Below are positions 22,704 to 32,079 of a stretch of DNA of 64,000 nt, piece after piece. The position numbers and the translations under genes are program-made. Position 1 is the stretch's first letter. Each line of letters opens with the position of its first letter. The DNA is from Janibacter alkaliphilus. GTDB lineage: Bacteria; Actinomycetota; Actinomycetes; Actinomycetales; Dermatophilaceae. The DNA is taken from contig NZ_JACBZX010000001.1 in assembly GCF_013408565.1 (NCBI RefSeq), forward strand, positions 1,860,001 to 1,924,000. The letters are read 5' to 3'. A model generated the notes under the pieces. The model worked only from the letters and a program-made list of their open reading frames with translations, had not been told where the DNA came from and ran no database searches.

Positions 22704-24638
22704 ATGTCCGACGTCACCCGCCGCACCGTCCTCACCGCCACCGGCGGCAGCGCGCTGGGGGTGATCGCCGCGAGCGCCACCCCGGCGGCCGCCGCGCCCT
22801 CCACACCCGCCACCAGCGCCACCGCCTCGACGGCCCCAGCCGCGCGCACCACGACGCCAGCAGCCTCGAGCGACCGTCGACCCCGCGGCGGCCCGGTCCC
22901 CGAGCCGCCCAAGGCCTCCGAGGCCGTGGGCTACGGCGGCGCGGTCTCCTGCGTCGATCCCTACGCCGCCCAGGTCGGGATCGACATCCTGCGCCACGGC
23001 GGCAACGCCACCGACGCCGCCATCGCCATGGCCGCCACCCTCGGGGTCACCGAGCCCTACTCCTGCGGCCTCGGCGGGGGCGGCTTCTTCGTCCACCACG
23101 ACGCCCGTTCCGGGCGCACGGTCACCATCAACGGCCGCGAGAGCGCACCCGCCACGTACACCGAGACGACCTTCACCGACGCCGTGGGGGAGCCGCTCGA
23201 CTTCGACGAGGTGGTCAACAGCGGCCTGTCGGTCGGTGTACCCGGCACCCTGGCCACCTGGGATGTCGCCGCCCGGCGCTTCGGCCGTCGGCGTCTGGCC
23301 GACCTGCTGCGCCCGGCGGAGGAGATCGCCCGGCGTGGCTTCGTCGTCGACGCCTACTACCGCAGCCACACCGCGGACAACGCCGAGCGCTTCGCCCGCT
23401 TCCCGGAGACGGCGCGCGTCTACCTCCCCGGCGGCGCGGTGCCCGAGGTCGGTGACGTCATGCGCAACCCCGACCTCGCCGACACCTACGCCCGGATCCG
23501 GTGGCACGGGGTCCGCGACTTCTACCGCGGGCGGATCGCACGGGCCATCGTCGACGAGGCCCGCCGACCGAGCACCGCGGCCGGCGTCGACGTCTTCCCC
23601 GGGCAGCTCACCCTCGCCGACCTGCGCCGCTACCGCGCGCGCACCGAGCACCCCACCCGCACGCGCTACCGCGACCTCGAGGTGCTCGGCATGGCTGTCC
23701 CGAGCTCCGGCGGCATCGCCGTCGGCCAGATCCTGCTGCTCATCGAGGCCTTCGAGCGGCGCACCGGCAAGCGGGTGGCCGACCTGCCCGAGGCGGAGTA
23801 CCTGCACTGGTTCTCCGAGGCCAGCGCGCTCGCCTTCGCCGACCGCAACCGCTACGTCGCGGACGTGCACGGCGTGCCGCAGCGCGCGCTGCTCTCTCGC
23901 TCCTACGCCGACGAGCGGGCCGAGCTCTTCGACCCGGACGTGGCGGCCGAGCGGCCGGTCCCCTTCGGTGCGCCGGGTCGGGGCGGCGACGGCGGGGGAA
24001 GGGGGCGGCACCACCGCGAGCCACACCCGGGCCGCTCCACGACCCATCTCAACGTCACCGACCGCTGGGGCGACGTCGTCTCCTACACCCTGACGATCGA
24101 GCAGACCGGCGGCTCCGGCATCACCGTCCCGGGCCACGGCTTCCTGCTGAACAACGAGCTCACCGACTTCGAGTTCGAGCCGCTGACCGACGGGGTGCCG
24201 CACCCCAACCTGCCCGGCCCGGGCAAGCAGCCGCGCTCGTCGATGAGCCCGACGATCGTGCTGGAGCGCGGCCGCCCGGTCCTGAGCGCGGGCACCCCCG
24301 GCGGCTCGACGATCATCACCAGCGTCGCCCAGATCCTGCTGGGGCACCTCGACCGCGGCCTCGACCTCGTCGACGCGATCGCCGCACCCAGGCTCAGCTC
24401 GCGCAACGGCACCGAGACCGCCGACCTCGGGCTGGCCGAGAGCCCGGTCGGGGCCGCGCTGCGGGTGAAGGGGCACGAGCTCTCCTCGACCCGGTGGATC
24501 GGCAACGCCTCCGGTATCGCCCTGGAGCGTGGTCATGGTCGCGGGCGCAGGTGGGGCCGGCCGCGGCTGGTGGCCGCCGCCGAGACCGAGCGCGGCGACG
24601 GGGGAGCGGCCCGGGTGCTCACGCGTCGCCACCGCTAG
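22704..24638 (+). CDS. ggt: gamma-glutamyltransferase (GGT), exported
   Basis: A 644-residue GGT precursor. The N-terminus MSDVTRRTVLTATGGSALGV looks like a Tat signal, followed by an Ala/Thr/Ser-rich linker to about 70. The heavy-chain part includes HGGNATDAAIAMAATLGVTEP and SCGLGGGGFFV. Autocatalytic cleavage should occur before T446 in the STTHLNV motif, where the first Thr becomes the nucleophile. The light-chain part carries NNELTDF, SSMSPTIV and the oxyanion-loop GTPGGSTI. It would hydrolyse or transfer the gamma-glutamyl group of glutathione-like compounds outside the cell. The acidic loop usual before the cleavage site is replaced here by a Gly/Arg/His-rich stretch. Confidence 0.9.
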   Translation: MSDVTRRTVLTATGGSALGVIAASATPAAAAPSTPATSATASTAPAARTTTPAASSDRRPRGGPVPEPPKASEAVGYGGAVSCVDPYAAQVGIDILRHGGNATDAAIAMAATLGVTEPYSCGLGGGGFFVHHDARSGRTVTINGRESAPATYTETTFTDAVGEPLDFDEVVNSGLSVGVPGTLATWDVAARRFGRRRLADLLRPAEEIARRGFVVDAYYRSHTADNAERFARFPETARVYLPGGAVPEVGDVMRNPDLADTYARIRWHGVRDFYRGRIARAIVDEARRPSTAAGVDVFPGQLTLADLRRYRARTEHPTRTRYRDLEVLGMAVPSSGGIAVGQILLLIEAFERRTGKRVADLPEAEYLHWFSEASALAFADRNRYVADVHGVPQRALLSRSYADERAELFDPDVAAERPVPFGAPGRGGDGGGRGRHHREPHPGRSTTHLNVTDRWGDVVSYTLTIEQTGGSGITVPGHGFLLNNELTDFEFEPLTDGVPHPNLPGPGKQPRSSMSPTIVLERGRPVLSAGTPGGSTIITSVAQILLGHLDRGLDLVDAIAAPRLSSRNGTETADLGLAESPVGAALRVKGHELSSTRWIGNASGIALERGHGRGRRWGRPRLVAAAETERGDGGAARVLTRRHR

Positions 24639-24769
24639 GTCGCCCGACGCGGCACGGCGGGGAGCGCAGCCAGGCACAGAGAGGCCGTGGCGCGCGTCCT
24701 GCCAGCCGCGCGCCACGGCCATGTCCCTGGTCCTCGAGGCGGCGGACCGTGGCCTGGCACGCGCCTCTG

Positions 24770-24788
24770 TCAGGTAAGGCAAACCTAA
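24770..24788 (+). promoter_or_regulatory. IdeR/DtxR iron box upstream of ndh
   Basis: TCAGGTAAGGCAAACCTAA matches the DtxR/IdeR consensus TTAGGTTAGGCTAACCTAA at 16 of 19 positions and is itself a near-palindrome. The only gene it can serve on the plus strand is ndh, 136 bp downstream; no convincing minus-strand gene reads away from it. Confidence 0.75.
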
Positions 24789-24923
24789 CTGACCGTCGTG
24801 GTCGACGCAAGAGCGCCCGTGAGGCTGGGAGCGCTTCCGTGGGCCCACGCTCAGCCCGGCCCGGGTCTCACGCCCGGACCCGCCCGGTTTCGCCTGCTTC
24901 ACGGAAGGCGGCATGATGGGAGG

Positions 24924-26345
24924 GTGACTGCTCCCACCAAGCACCGTGTCGTCATCATCGGCTCCGGCTTCGGAGGCCTCTTCACCGCCAAGGCGCTCGC
25001 CCACGACGACGTGGACGTCACCCTCGTCTCCCGCACCGCCAGCCATCTCTTCCAGCCGCTGCTCTACCAGGTCGCCACCGGCATCCTCTCCGGCGGCGAC
25101 ATCGCCCCGGCCACCCGCGACATCCTCGGCACCCAGAAGAACGCCCGGGTCATCATGGGCGACGTCCAGGACATCGACATCGAGAACCGGACGGTGACCT
25201 CCCGCTTCGTCGGCCGCGACCAGGTCATCGAGTACGACAGCCTGGTCCTGGCCGCCGGCGCCGGGCAGTCCTACTTCGGCAACGACCACTTCGCCCGCAA
25301 CGCCCCGGGCATGAAGGACATCGACGACGCCCTCGAGCTGCGCGGCCGGATCTTCGGCGCCTTCGAGCTGGCCGAGCTGGCCACCGACCCCGACGAGCGG
25401 CGCCGGCTGCTCACCTTCGTCGTCGTGGGCGCCGGCCCCACCGGTGTCGAGATGGCCGGCCAGATCGCCGAGCTCGCGCAGCGCACCCTGCGCGACGAGT
25501 TCCGCAGCATCGACCCCGCCGAGGCGCAGGTCATCCTCCTCGACGGCGCCGACCAGGTGCTGCCCCCCTTCGGCGAGCGGCTGGGCCGCAAGGCGAAGGC
25601 GAGCCTGGAGAAGCGGGGCGTGGACGTCCAACTCGGCGCGATGGTCGTCGACCTCGACGAGACGAGCATCACCATCGACGACGCGGACGGCGGCCGCCGC
25701 GAGATCGAGGCCGTGACGAAGGTGTGGGCCGCCGGTGTCGCCGGCTCCCCGCTGGGCAAGATCGTCGCCGACCAGGCCGGCGCCGAGGTGGACAAGGCCG
25801 GCCGGGTGCACGTCCAGGACGACCTCACCCTGCCCGGCCACGAGGAGGTCTACCTCGTCGGCGACATGATCAACCTCAAGGGCTACCCGGGCGTCGCGCA
25901 GCTGGCGATCCAGGGCGGCAAGTACGCCGCCGACCAGATCCTGCGCCGCGTCGAGGGCCGCGAGCCGGCGGGGCCGTTCAAGTACTTCGACAAGGGCTCG
26001 ATGGCGACGATCTCGAAGTACTCCGCCGTGGCCAAGATCGGCCCGCTGAACTTCACCGGCGTGCCCGCCTGGCTCGCCTGGCTGGCGGTGCACCTCATCG
26101 CCATGGTCGGCTTCAAGAACCGGGTGACCACCCTGCTCAGCTGGATCATCACCTTCGTCGGCGACAGCCGCAACGAGCGGGTGAGCACGATGCGGATGGT
26201 CTTCGCCCGCAACGCCATGGACGACCTGGGTCACGAGTTCGCCTTCCCCGGGCTGCCGCGGCCGGAGGACGCCTCCCCGGGCGAGCGCGAGGCGGTGCGC
26301 CGCGCCTCCGCGGACGACGTCAGCGAGCGCGACGAGCCCGCCTGA
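24924..26345 (+). CDS. ndh: type II NADH dehydrogenase (NDH-2)
   Basis: A 473-residue single-subunit flavoprotein NADH:quinone oxidoreductase. The FAD motif VVIIGSGFGGLFTAKAL is at about 8-24, the NADH motif FVVVGAGPTGVEMAGQIAELA near 170, and the C-terminal FAD contacts near VYLVGDMINLKGYPGVAQLAIQGG. A C-terminal amphipathic/hydrophobic region (about 385-430) anchors it to the membrane. The GTG at 24924, with GGGAGG upstream, begins TAPTKHRVVIIG. It feeds electrons into the quinone pool without pumping protons and contains no iron. An IdeR-type box in its promoter suggests derepression under iron limitation. Confidence 0.93.
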   Translation: MTAPTKHRVVIIGSGFGGLFTAKALAHDDVDVTLVSRTASHLFQPLLYQVATGILSGGDIAPATRDILGTQKNARVIMGDVQDIDIENRTVTSRFVGRDQVIEYDSLVLAAGAGQSYFGNDHFARNAPGMKDIDDALELRGRIFGAFELAELATDPDERRRLLTFVVVGAGPTGVEMAGQIAELAQRTLRDEFRSIDPAEAQVILLDGADQVLPPFGERLGRKAKASLEKRGVDVQLGAMVVDLDETSITIDDADGGRREIEAVTKVWAAGVAGSPLGKIVADQAGAEVDKAGRVHVQDDLTLPGHEEVYLVGDMINLKGYPGVAQLAIQGGKYAADQILRRVEGREPAGPFKYFDKGSMATISKYSAVAKIGPLNFTGVPAWLAWLAVHLIAMVGFKNRVTTLLSWIITFVGDSRNERVSTMRMVFARNAMDDLGHEFAFPGLPRPEDASPGEREAVRRASADDVSERDEPA

Positions 26346-26437
26346 GCCGACGGCCACCGTGCAGGCCCTCCGCGGCGCCCGACGTCCGGCCTGAGCCGAC
26401 GGCCACCGTGCTGGCCCTTCGCGGCGCCCGACGTAGG
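26343..26437. repeat. tandem duplication spanning the ndh stop codon
   Basis: Two adjacent 46-49 bp units, TGAGCCGACGGCCACCGTGC... and again from 26392, share all but a few bases. The first unit begins with the ndh stop codon itself. The second ends just before the ribosome binding region of the M16 peptidase gene. Confidence 0.85.
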
Positions 26438-26445
26438 GTGAGCGG

Positions 26446-27807
26446 ATGCCGCTGCACTACACCCTCGAGCAACGACGGCTGAGCAACGGCCTGCGGGTCG
26501 TCGTGCAGCCCGACCCGACCACCCCGACCGTCACCGTCAACCTGTGGGTCGGCGTGGGCTCGCGTCACGAGGAGGCCGGGCGCACCGGCTTCGCCCACCT
26601 CTTCGAGCATCTGATGTTCCAGGGGAGCGAGCACGTCGCCAACGGTGAGCACTTCCAGGCGCTCATGGGCGTCGGCGGCCGGCTCAACGCGACCACGTGG
26701 TTCGACCGCACCAACTACTTCGAGACGGTGCCCACCGGGGCGCTGGAGCTGGCGCTGTGGCTCGAGGCGGATCGGCACGGCCGGCTGCTGCCCGCGCTGA
26801 CCCAGGAGAACCTCGACAACCAGCGCGACGTGGTCAAGGAGGAGAAGCGGCAGCGCTACGACAACCAGCCCTACGGCACCGCGCTCGCCCGGATCTACGA
26901 GACCCTCTTCCCCGAGGGGCACCCCTACCACCACTCGACGATCGGCTCGATGGCCGACCTCGACGCCGCCTCGCTGCAGGACGTGCACGACTTCTACGCC
27001 CGGCACTATGCCCCGGACAACACCGTGCTCACCCTCGTCGGTGACGTCACCGTGGAGCGGGCGGTCGCGCTCGCCGAGACCTACCTCGGACCGCTGCAGC
27101 AGCGCTCCGAGCCCCGGCGCCCCGACCTGCCACAGCTGCCGCCGCTGACCACCCCGGCCCGCCTGGAGGTCACCGAGGAGGTGCCCAACGACCGGATCTA
27201 CCTCGCCTTCCGGCTGCCGGTCGAAGGGGGCGCCTCCCGCCACGACTTCCTCGCCGCCTCGATGGCCCTGGACTGCCTCGGCGCGCTGAGCTTCGCCCCG
27301 CTGGAGCAGCGGCTGGTGCGCGAGGAGCCCCTGGCCAACAGCGTCGACACCTCCGCGATGGGCTTCGTCGACGGGGTCTCGCTCGGGCTGGTCGTCGCCG
27401 ACGTCGCCGAGGGCGTCGACCCGGACCGGGTGGAGGCGGTGATCTGCGAGGAGCTGGAGCGCTTCGCCGCGGACGGCCCGAGCCCGCAGATGATGGAGGC
27501 GGTGCTCGCCCAGGCCGAGCGCGGCTGGCTCTCCGCGCTGGCCGCCCAGGACGAGCGGGCCGACCTCATCTGCCACTACACGCTGCTGCACGACGACCCC
27601 GGCTACATCAACACCTTCCTCGACCAGGTGGCCGAGGTGACCCCCGAGCAGGTCCGTGACGCCGCCCGGGAGTGGCTGCGGCCCGAGCAGCGGGCCGCGG
27701 TCGTCTACCGGGCCGCCGACGGCGAGCACGAGCGCCCCGCCGGGCAGAACAGCGCGGAGAGCGACGCGGGCACCGACGAGGAGAACGACCAGGAGGTCGT
27801 CGCATGA
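26446..27807 (+). CDS. M16 family zinc metallopeptidase (catalytic subunit)
   Basis: A 453-residue pitrilysin/insulinase-type peptidase. The inverted zinc motif HLFEH is at 51-55 in GFAHLFEHLMFQGS, with further glutamates in NQRDVVKEEKRQRYDNQPYG (about 128-145), which supplies the third ligand. The typical NATTWFDRTNYFETVP stretch is present. It ends in an acidic tail. It degrades or processes peptides; the natural substrate is unknown. The stop overlaps the start of a second M16 gene as ATGA, and the two probably form a heterodimer like mitochondrial processing peptidase. It lies 100 bp after ndh. Confidence 0.92.
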   Translation: MPLHYTLEQRRLSNGLRVVVQPDPTTPTVTVNLWVGVGSRHEEAGRTGFAHLFEHLMFQGSEHVANGEHFQALMGVGGRLNATTWFDRTNYFETVPTGALELALWLEADRHGRLLPALTQENLDNQRDVVKEEKRQRYDNQPYGTALARIYETLFPEGHPYHHSTIGSMADLDAASLQDVHDFYARHYAPDNTVLTLVGDVTVERAVALAETYLGPLQQRSEPRRPDLPQLPPLTTPARLEVTEEVPNDRIYLAFRLPVEGGASRHDFLAASMALDCLGALSFAPLEQRLVREEPLANSVDTSAMGFVDGVSLGLVVADVAEGVDPDRVEAVICEELERFAADGPSPQMMEAVLAQAERGWLSALAAQDERADLICHYTLLHDDPGYINTFLDQVAEVTPEQVRDAAREWLRPEQRAAVVYRAADGEHERPAGQNSAESDAGTDEENDQEVVA

Positions 27808-29210
27808 GCACCCAGGACGCCCCGACAGGCACGCTGCCCCCACGCCCCGAGGTCGCCCCGGCAGCCGCGTGGCGCCTGCCCGAGCCGCGCACCACGACGC
27901 TGGCGAACGGGATGCGGGCGATCCTGCTGCACGTGCCCGGCCAGTACGTCGTCTCGGTGCGGGTGACCCTGCCAGTGCCGCTGCGTGTGGAGCCGCCGGA
28001 GCGCGAGGGAGTGGCGTGGATCATGGCCCGGCTGCTCGACGAGGGCACCGCTACGCACGGGCAGCGCGAGCTCTCCGAGCTGCTGGAGCGCAAGGGGATC
28101 GCCCTCGGCGCGGGGATGAGCGAGAGCTCGCTGGGGATGGACCTCGACGTGCCGCAGCGCTTCCTCGGCGACGCGCTGACGCTGCTCACCGAGTGCCTGC
28201 GCGAGCCCTCCTTCGCCGAGCCGGAGGTGCGCCGGCTGGTGCGCACCCGGCTCGCCGAGATCGAGCAGCAGCGGGCCTCGGCCGCGCACCGCGGCATGCG
28301 CGAGCTGGCGGCGACCTACTACGACCCGGGTCACCGGGCGAGCCGGCCGGGCGCGGGCACGCCGGAGACGGTGCGGGCGATCACCCGCGAGGACGTCGTC
28401 GCCTTCCACGCCCGGCACGTCCGTCCGGACGGCGGGTCGGCGGTCGTCACCGGGGATCTCGACGGCACCGACGTGGACGCGCTGCTGGCCGGCTCGCTGG
28501 GCGCCTGGTCCCCGCCGCGCCCGGTGGGCGTCGAGGGCGCGAGCGAGGAGACCGGGACGACGCCTGGCCGGGAGGCGGCCCCGCGGGCCACCGACGCGGC
28601 CCGGGTGGTGCTCGTGGACCGGCCGGGCTCGGTGCAGTCCGAGCTGCTGCTCGCCGCCCCCGGCCCGGACCGCCGGGTGGACGGGGGATGGGCCCCCTTC
28701 CCGGTGCTGGCCTGGGTCATCGGGGGAGCGCCGAACGCCCGGATCGACCAGGTGCTCCGCGAGGGGAAGGGGTACACCTACGGGATCCGCTCCGGATTCC
28801 AGCCCCGCCAGGTGGGCGGCATGGCGATGGTCACCGGGTCGGTGCGCGCCGACTCCACCGCGGACTCGCTGCGGCTGGTCCGCGAGATCCTCGACGGCGT
28901 CGCCGGCGGGATCACCCCGGAGGAGACCCGCGCGGGCGTCGACTTCATGACCCTTACCGCGCCGGGCCGGTTCGACACCGCCGACGCGGTCGCCGACGAG
29001 CTGGCCATGCTGGCCGCGGACGACCTGCCGTTGAACTTCACCAGCGAGACCATCGCGGCGATGCGCCGGCTGGAGCCGGCCGACCTGGACGCCGCCTGGC
29101 GCGAGCACGTGGTCCCGGAGTGGACCGTGGTCGTCGTCGGCGACGCCGCGCTCTACCGCGAGCAGGTCGAGGAGCTGGGCCTCGGCCCGGTCACCGTGGT
29201 CCCGGCGTGA
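27804..29210 (+). CDS. M16-family protein lacking the zinc motif (partner subunit)
   Basis: A 468-residue M16-fold protein. At the place of HxxEH the sequence reads EGVAWIMARLLDEGT (about 68-82), without any of the zinc ligands. It keeps the other half of the family's active-site architecture, the C-terminal R/Y region NARIDQVLREGKGYTYGIRSGF. Paired active and inactive M16 subunits are known, for example MPP beta/alpha. Four-base overlap with the upstream gene implies equal synthesis. A Pro/Ala-rich 30-residue N-terminus precedes the domain. Confidence 0.88.
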   Translation: MSTQDAPTGTLPPRPEVAPAAAWRLPEPRTTTLANGMRAILLHVPGQYVVSVRVTLPVPLRVEPPEREGVAWIMARLLDEGTATHGQRELSELLERKGIALGAGMSESSLGMDLDVPQRFLGDALTLLTECLREPSFAEPEVRRLVRTRLAEIEQQRASAAHRGMRELAATYYDPGHRASRPGAGTPETVRAITREDVVAFHARHVRPDGGSAVVTGDLDGTDVDALLAGSLGAWSPPRPVGVEGASEETGTTPGREAAPRATDAARVVLVDRPGSVQSELLLAAPGPDRRVDGGWAPFPVLAWVIGGAPNARIDQVLREGKGYTYGIRSGFQPRQVGGMAMVTGSVRADSTADSLRLVREILDGVAGGITPEETRAGVDFMTLTAPGRFDTADAVADELAMLAADDLPLNFTSETIAAMRRLEPADLDAAWREHVVPEWTVVVVGDAALYREQVEELGLGPVTVVPA

Positions 29211-29308
29211 GCGTCGACGGCGCGCGTCGCCGCCGCACGTGAGTGACCGGCTGTCCGCGCAGCCCGGTACGCAGGGTCCACCCAGCCGGGCACGGCACAC
29301 TGGTGGGC

Positions 29309-30034
29309 ATGGGTGATCCCACCAGTCGTTCGCAGCCGGTGCCTCAGCTCGACGCCGTCCGGGGCGGCGCCCCCTTCCCCGGGATGCCCACGCCCGCCGA
29401 CGGGATGATCCACGTCTCCGCCGAGCACCTCTCCCGGATCGGCGGCCAGCTGCAGCGCTTCCTGCTGGAGTACGAGTTCGGGCTCCGCGAGGTGGAGACG
29501 AAGATCGCCATCCTGCGCGACGAGTTCCAGCACATGCACGACTACAACCCGATCGAGCACGTGCTCAGCCGGGTCAAGACCGCCGACAGCATCCGGGCGA
29601 AGGTGGAGCGCCGCGGGATCGAGCGCGACCTCGGCTCCATCCGGGAGCACATCACCGACATCGCCGGGGTGCGGGTGACCTGCAGCTTCGTCGCCGATGC
29701 CTACCGGATCTTCGACCTGCTCACCCAGCAGCCGGACGTCACCGTGCGGCGGGTCTCGGACTACATCGCCGAGCCCAAGCCCAACGGCTACAAGAGCCTG
29801 CACGCCATCGTCGAGGTGCCGGTCTTCCTCTCCTCGGGCCCGGTGGACGTGCCGGTCGAGATCCAGCTGCGCAGCATCGCGATGGACTTCTGGGCCAGCC
29901 TGGAGCACAAGATCCACTACAAGTACGACGGCAACGTGCCCGACCGGCTGGTCGGCGAGCTCACCGACGCCGCGACCACCGCGGCCGAGCTCGACGAGAA
30001 GATGCAGCGGCTGCACGAGGAGCTGCACGGCTGA
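29309..30034 (+). CDS. small alarmone synthetase ((p)ppGpp synthetase domain)
   Basis: A 241-residue protein with a stand-alone RelA/SpoT synthetase domain: DIAGVRVTCSFVADAYRIFDLL, DYIAEPKPNGYKSLHAIV (the G-loop region with its conserved Tyr) and EIQLRSIAMDFWASLEHKIHYK (the catalytic E and Q). There is no HD hydrolase, TGS or ACT domain, so it is a RelQ/RelP-type small alarmone synthetase that makes (p)ppGpp from GTP/GDP and ATP. The ATG at 29309 is preferred over a GTG two codons upstream. It follows the M16 pair by 98 bp. Tetramerisation as in RelQ is possible but cannot be read from the sequence. Confidence 0.9.
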   Translation: MGDPTSRSQPVPQLDAVRGGAPFPGMPTPADGMIHVSAEHLSRIGGQLQRFLLEYEFGLREVETKIAILRDEFQHMHDYNPIEHVLSRVKTADSIRAKVERRGIERDLGSIREHITDIAGVRVTCSFVADAYRIFDLLTQQPDVTVRRVSDYIAEPKPNGYKSLHAIVEVPVFLSSGPVDVPVEIQLRSIAMDFWASLEHKIHYKYDGNVPDRLVGELTDAATTAAELDEKMQRLHEELHG

Positions 30035-30116
30035 GCGACCCGACGGCGCCCGAGGGAGGGGCGCCCGAGGCAGCGATGCCCGACGCAGGGGCGTGCGAGC
30101 GACGGGGAGCTGCGGG

Positions 30117-30914
30117 TCAGTCCTGCGGCTGCAGCCGGCGCAGCATCTCCTCGTGCAGCAGCCCGTTGCTCGCCACGGCGTCCCCGCTCCACGGCCCCGG
30201 CCGCCCGTCCAGGGAGGTGAAGCGGCCGCCGGCCTCGGTGACCACCGGCACCAGCGCGGCCATGTCGTAGAGCGCCAGCTCCGGCTCGGCGGCCGCGTCC
30301 ACGGCGCCCTCGGCGACGAGCATGTACGACCAGAAGTCGCCGTAGGCGCGGGTGCGCCACACGTCCGAGGTCAGCCGCAGGAAGCTCATCCCGCGCCCGG
30401 TCTCGCGCCAGCCGTCCAACGAGCTGTAGGAGAAGGAGGCGTCCTCGAGCCGGGAGACCTGGGAGACCCGGATCTGCCGGGCCTGGCTCAGCGACCGCCC
30501 GGTCCACGCGCCGCTGCCCTGGGCAGCCCACCAGCGCCGACCCAGCGCCGGGGCGGAGACGACGCCCATGACGCACTCGTCGCCGTCGACGAGACCGATG
30601 AGGGTCGCCCACACCGGCACCCCGCGCACGTAGTTCTTCGTCCCGTCGATCGGGTCGATGATCCACCGCCGCTGGGCGTCGCCGCTGGCGCCGTACTCCT
30701 CGCCGAGCACCGCGTCCCGCCCTCGGGAGCGACCGAGCTGGGCCCGGATGGCCTCCTCGCAGGCGCGGTCGGCGTCGCTGACCGGGGTGAGGTCCGGCTT
30801 GGACTCCACGACCAGGTCGTCGGCGAGGAAGCGGGACATCGTGATCCGCTCGACCTGGTCGGCCAGCACGTGCGCCAGCCGCAGGTCGTCGGCGTACCGG
30901 GAGGTCTCGGGCAT
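30117..30914 (-). CDS. hisN: histidinol-phosphatase, inositol-monophosphatase family
   Basis: A 265-residue IMPase-fold phosphatase: GEEYG (71-75), [15 protein letters not shown] (84-98, metal-binding D88, D90 and T92) and the late [17 protein letters not shown] motif with the third metal aspartate. Within this fold, NYVRGVPVW favours HisN, which removes phosphate from histidinol phosphate in histidine synthesis; inositol monophosphatase remains possible. The ATG at 30914 fits the family. It is the last gene of a minus-strand group DoxX-aroA-rsgA-hisN, 77 bp after rsgA. Confidence 0.88.
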   Translation of the reverse strand: MPETSRYADDLRLAHVLADQVERITMSRFLADDLVVESKPDLTPVSDADRACEEAIRAQLGRSRGRDAVLGEEYGASGDAQRRWIIDPIDGTKNYVRGVPVWATLIGLVDGDECVMGVVSAPALGRRWWAAQGSGAWTGRSLSQARQIRVSQVSRLEDASFSYSSLDGWRETGRGMSFLRLTSDVWRTRAYGDFWSYMLVAEGAVDAAAEPELALYDMAALVPVVTEAGGRFTSLDGRPGPWSGDAVASNGLLHEEMLRRLQPQD

Positions 30915-30991
30915 GCCGGTCACCCTACGTGCGAGTCGTGGCTCGCCCCGAACGGACGGCGCCCGACCCGCGGCCACTGCGAGCGCGTCGG

Positions 30992-32038
30992 TCAGTCGGT
31001 GCTCTCGCCCGACCGGGCCCGCAGCAGCCGACGCAACGAGTCCAGCCGGGCCCGGCCGGCCGGCCCGGCGTGCCCGTCGGCCACCCACGGGTCGAGCCCG
31101 CACTCCTCCTCGTCGTGGGTGCAGCCGCGCGGGCAGTCCTCCAGCCCACCGGCCAGGTCGGGGAAGGAGGCGGCGATCTGGTCGGGGTCGACGTGCGCCA
31201 GGCCGAAGGAGCGGATGCCGGGGGTGTCGATGATCCAGCCGCCGTCGCCGCCATCCTCGTGGCCGTCGGCCGGCGGCAGCCGCAGCGCCACCGCCGAGGT
31301 CGAGGTGTGCCGCCCGCGGCCGGTGACGTCGTTGACCCGGCCGGTGGCCCGGTCGGCGTCCGGCACCAGGCGGTTGACCAGGGTCGACTTGCCGACCCCG
31401 GAGTGGCCGACGAGCACGGAGGTGCGCCCGGCCAGCCGGTCCCGCAGCGCGCCCAGGCCGTCGTCGCGCTCGTCGTGGACCGAGGTGACCACGGCCGGCA
31501 CCTGCAGCGGTTCGTAGTCGGCCAGCAGCGACTCCGCGGGGGCCAGGTCCGCCTTGGTCAGCACCAGCAGCGGGTCCATCCCGGCGTCGTAGGCGGCGAC
31601 CAGGCACCGGTCGATGAGCCGCGGGCGCGGCTCGGGGTCGGCCAGCGCGGTGACGACGACGAGCTGGTCGACGTTGGCGACGATCACCCGCTCCACCGGG
31701 TCGGTGTCGTCGGCGGTGCGTCGCAGCACGCTGCTGCGCTCCTCGACCCGGACGATCCGCGCCAGGCTGCCGTCGGCGCCGGTGACGTCGCCGACCAGCC
31801 CCACCCGGTCGCCGACGACGATCGGGGTGCGGCCCAGCTCGCGGGCGCGCATGGCCACGACCACCCGCTCGTCGGTGCCAGTGCCCACCAGGCACGTCCA
31901 GCGCCCGCGGTCGACGGCGGTGACCAGCCCGAGCACCGCGTCGGCGTGCGCTGGCCGGTCCTTGGTCCGCGGTCGGGACCCCCGGCCGGGCCGGACCCGC
32001 ACGTCGGACTCGTCCCAGCGACGGCCGGGCCGGGCCAC
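30992..32038 (-). CDS. rsgA: ribosome small subunit-dependent GTPase A
   Basis: A 348-residue circularly permuted GTPase. The OB-fold lies in residues 30-110, followed by G4 VLTKADL, G1 [12 protein letters not shown] and G3 DTPGIRSF, in that order. The C-terminal zinc-binding module is [12 protein letters not shown]. RsgA assists late 30S maturation and leaves when it hydrolyses GTP. Translation starts at GTG 32038. The gene lies between aroA (41 bp upstream) and hisN, an order shared with other actinobacteria. Confidence 0.94.
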   Translation of the reverse strand: MARPGRRWDESDVRVRPGRGSRPRTKDRPAHADAVLGLVTAVDRGRWTCLVGTGTDERVVVAMRARELGRTPIVVGDRVGLVGDVTGADGSLARIVRVEERSSVLRRTADDTDPVERVIVANVDQLVVVTALADPEPRPRLIDRCLVAAYDAGMDPLLVLTKADLAPAESLLADYEPLQVPAVVTSVHDERDDGLGALRDRLAGRTSVLVGHSGVGKSTLVNRLVPDADRATGRVNDVTGRGRHTSTSAVALRLPPADGHEDGGDGGWIIDTPGIRSFGLAHVDPDQIAASFPDLAGGLEDCPRGCTHDEEECGLDPWVADGHAGPAGRARLDSLRRLLRARSGESTD

Positions 32039-32079
32039 TAGCCGAGCCTCATCGTGCGGCGCCGGTCATCGGCGGACCA

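Noticed and set aside
22536..26357. 1273-codon minus-strand frame opposite ggt and ndh
   Set aside because: Repetitive shadow of GC-rich codons, with no motif or ribosome binding site.
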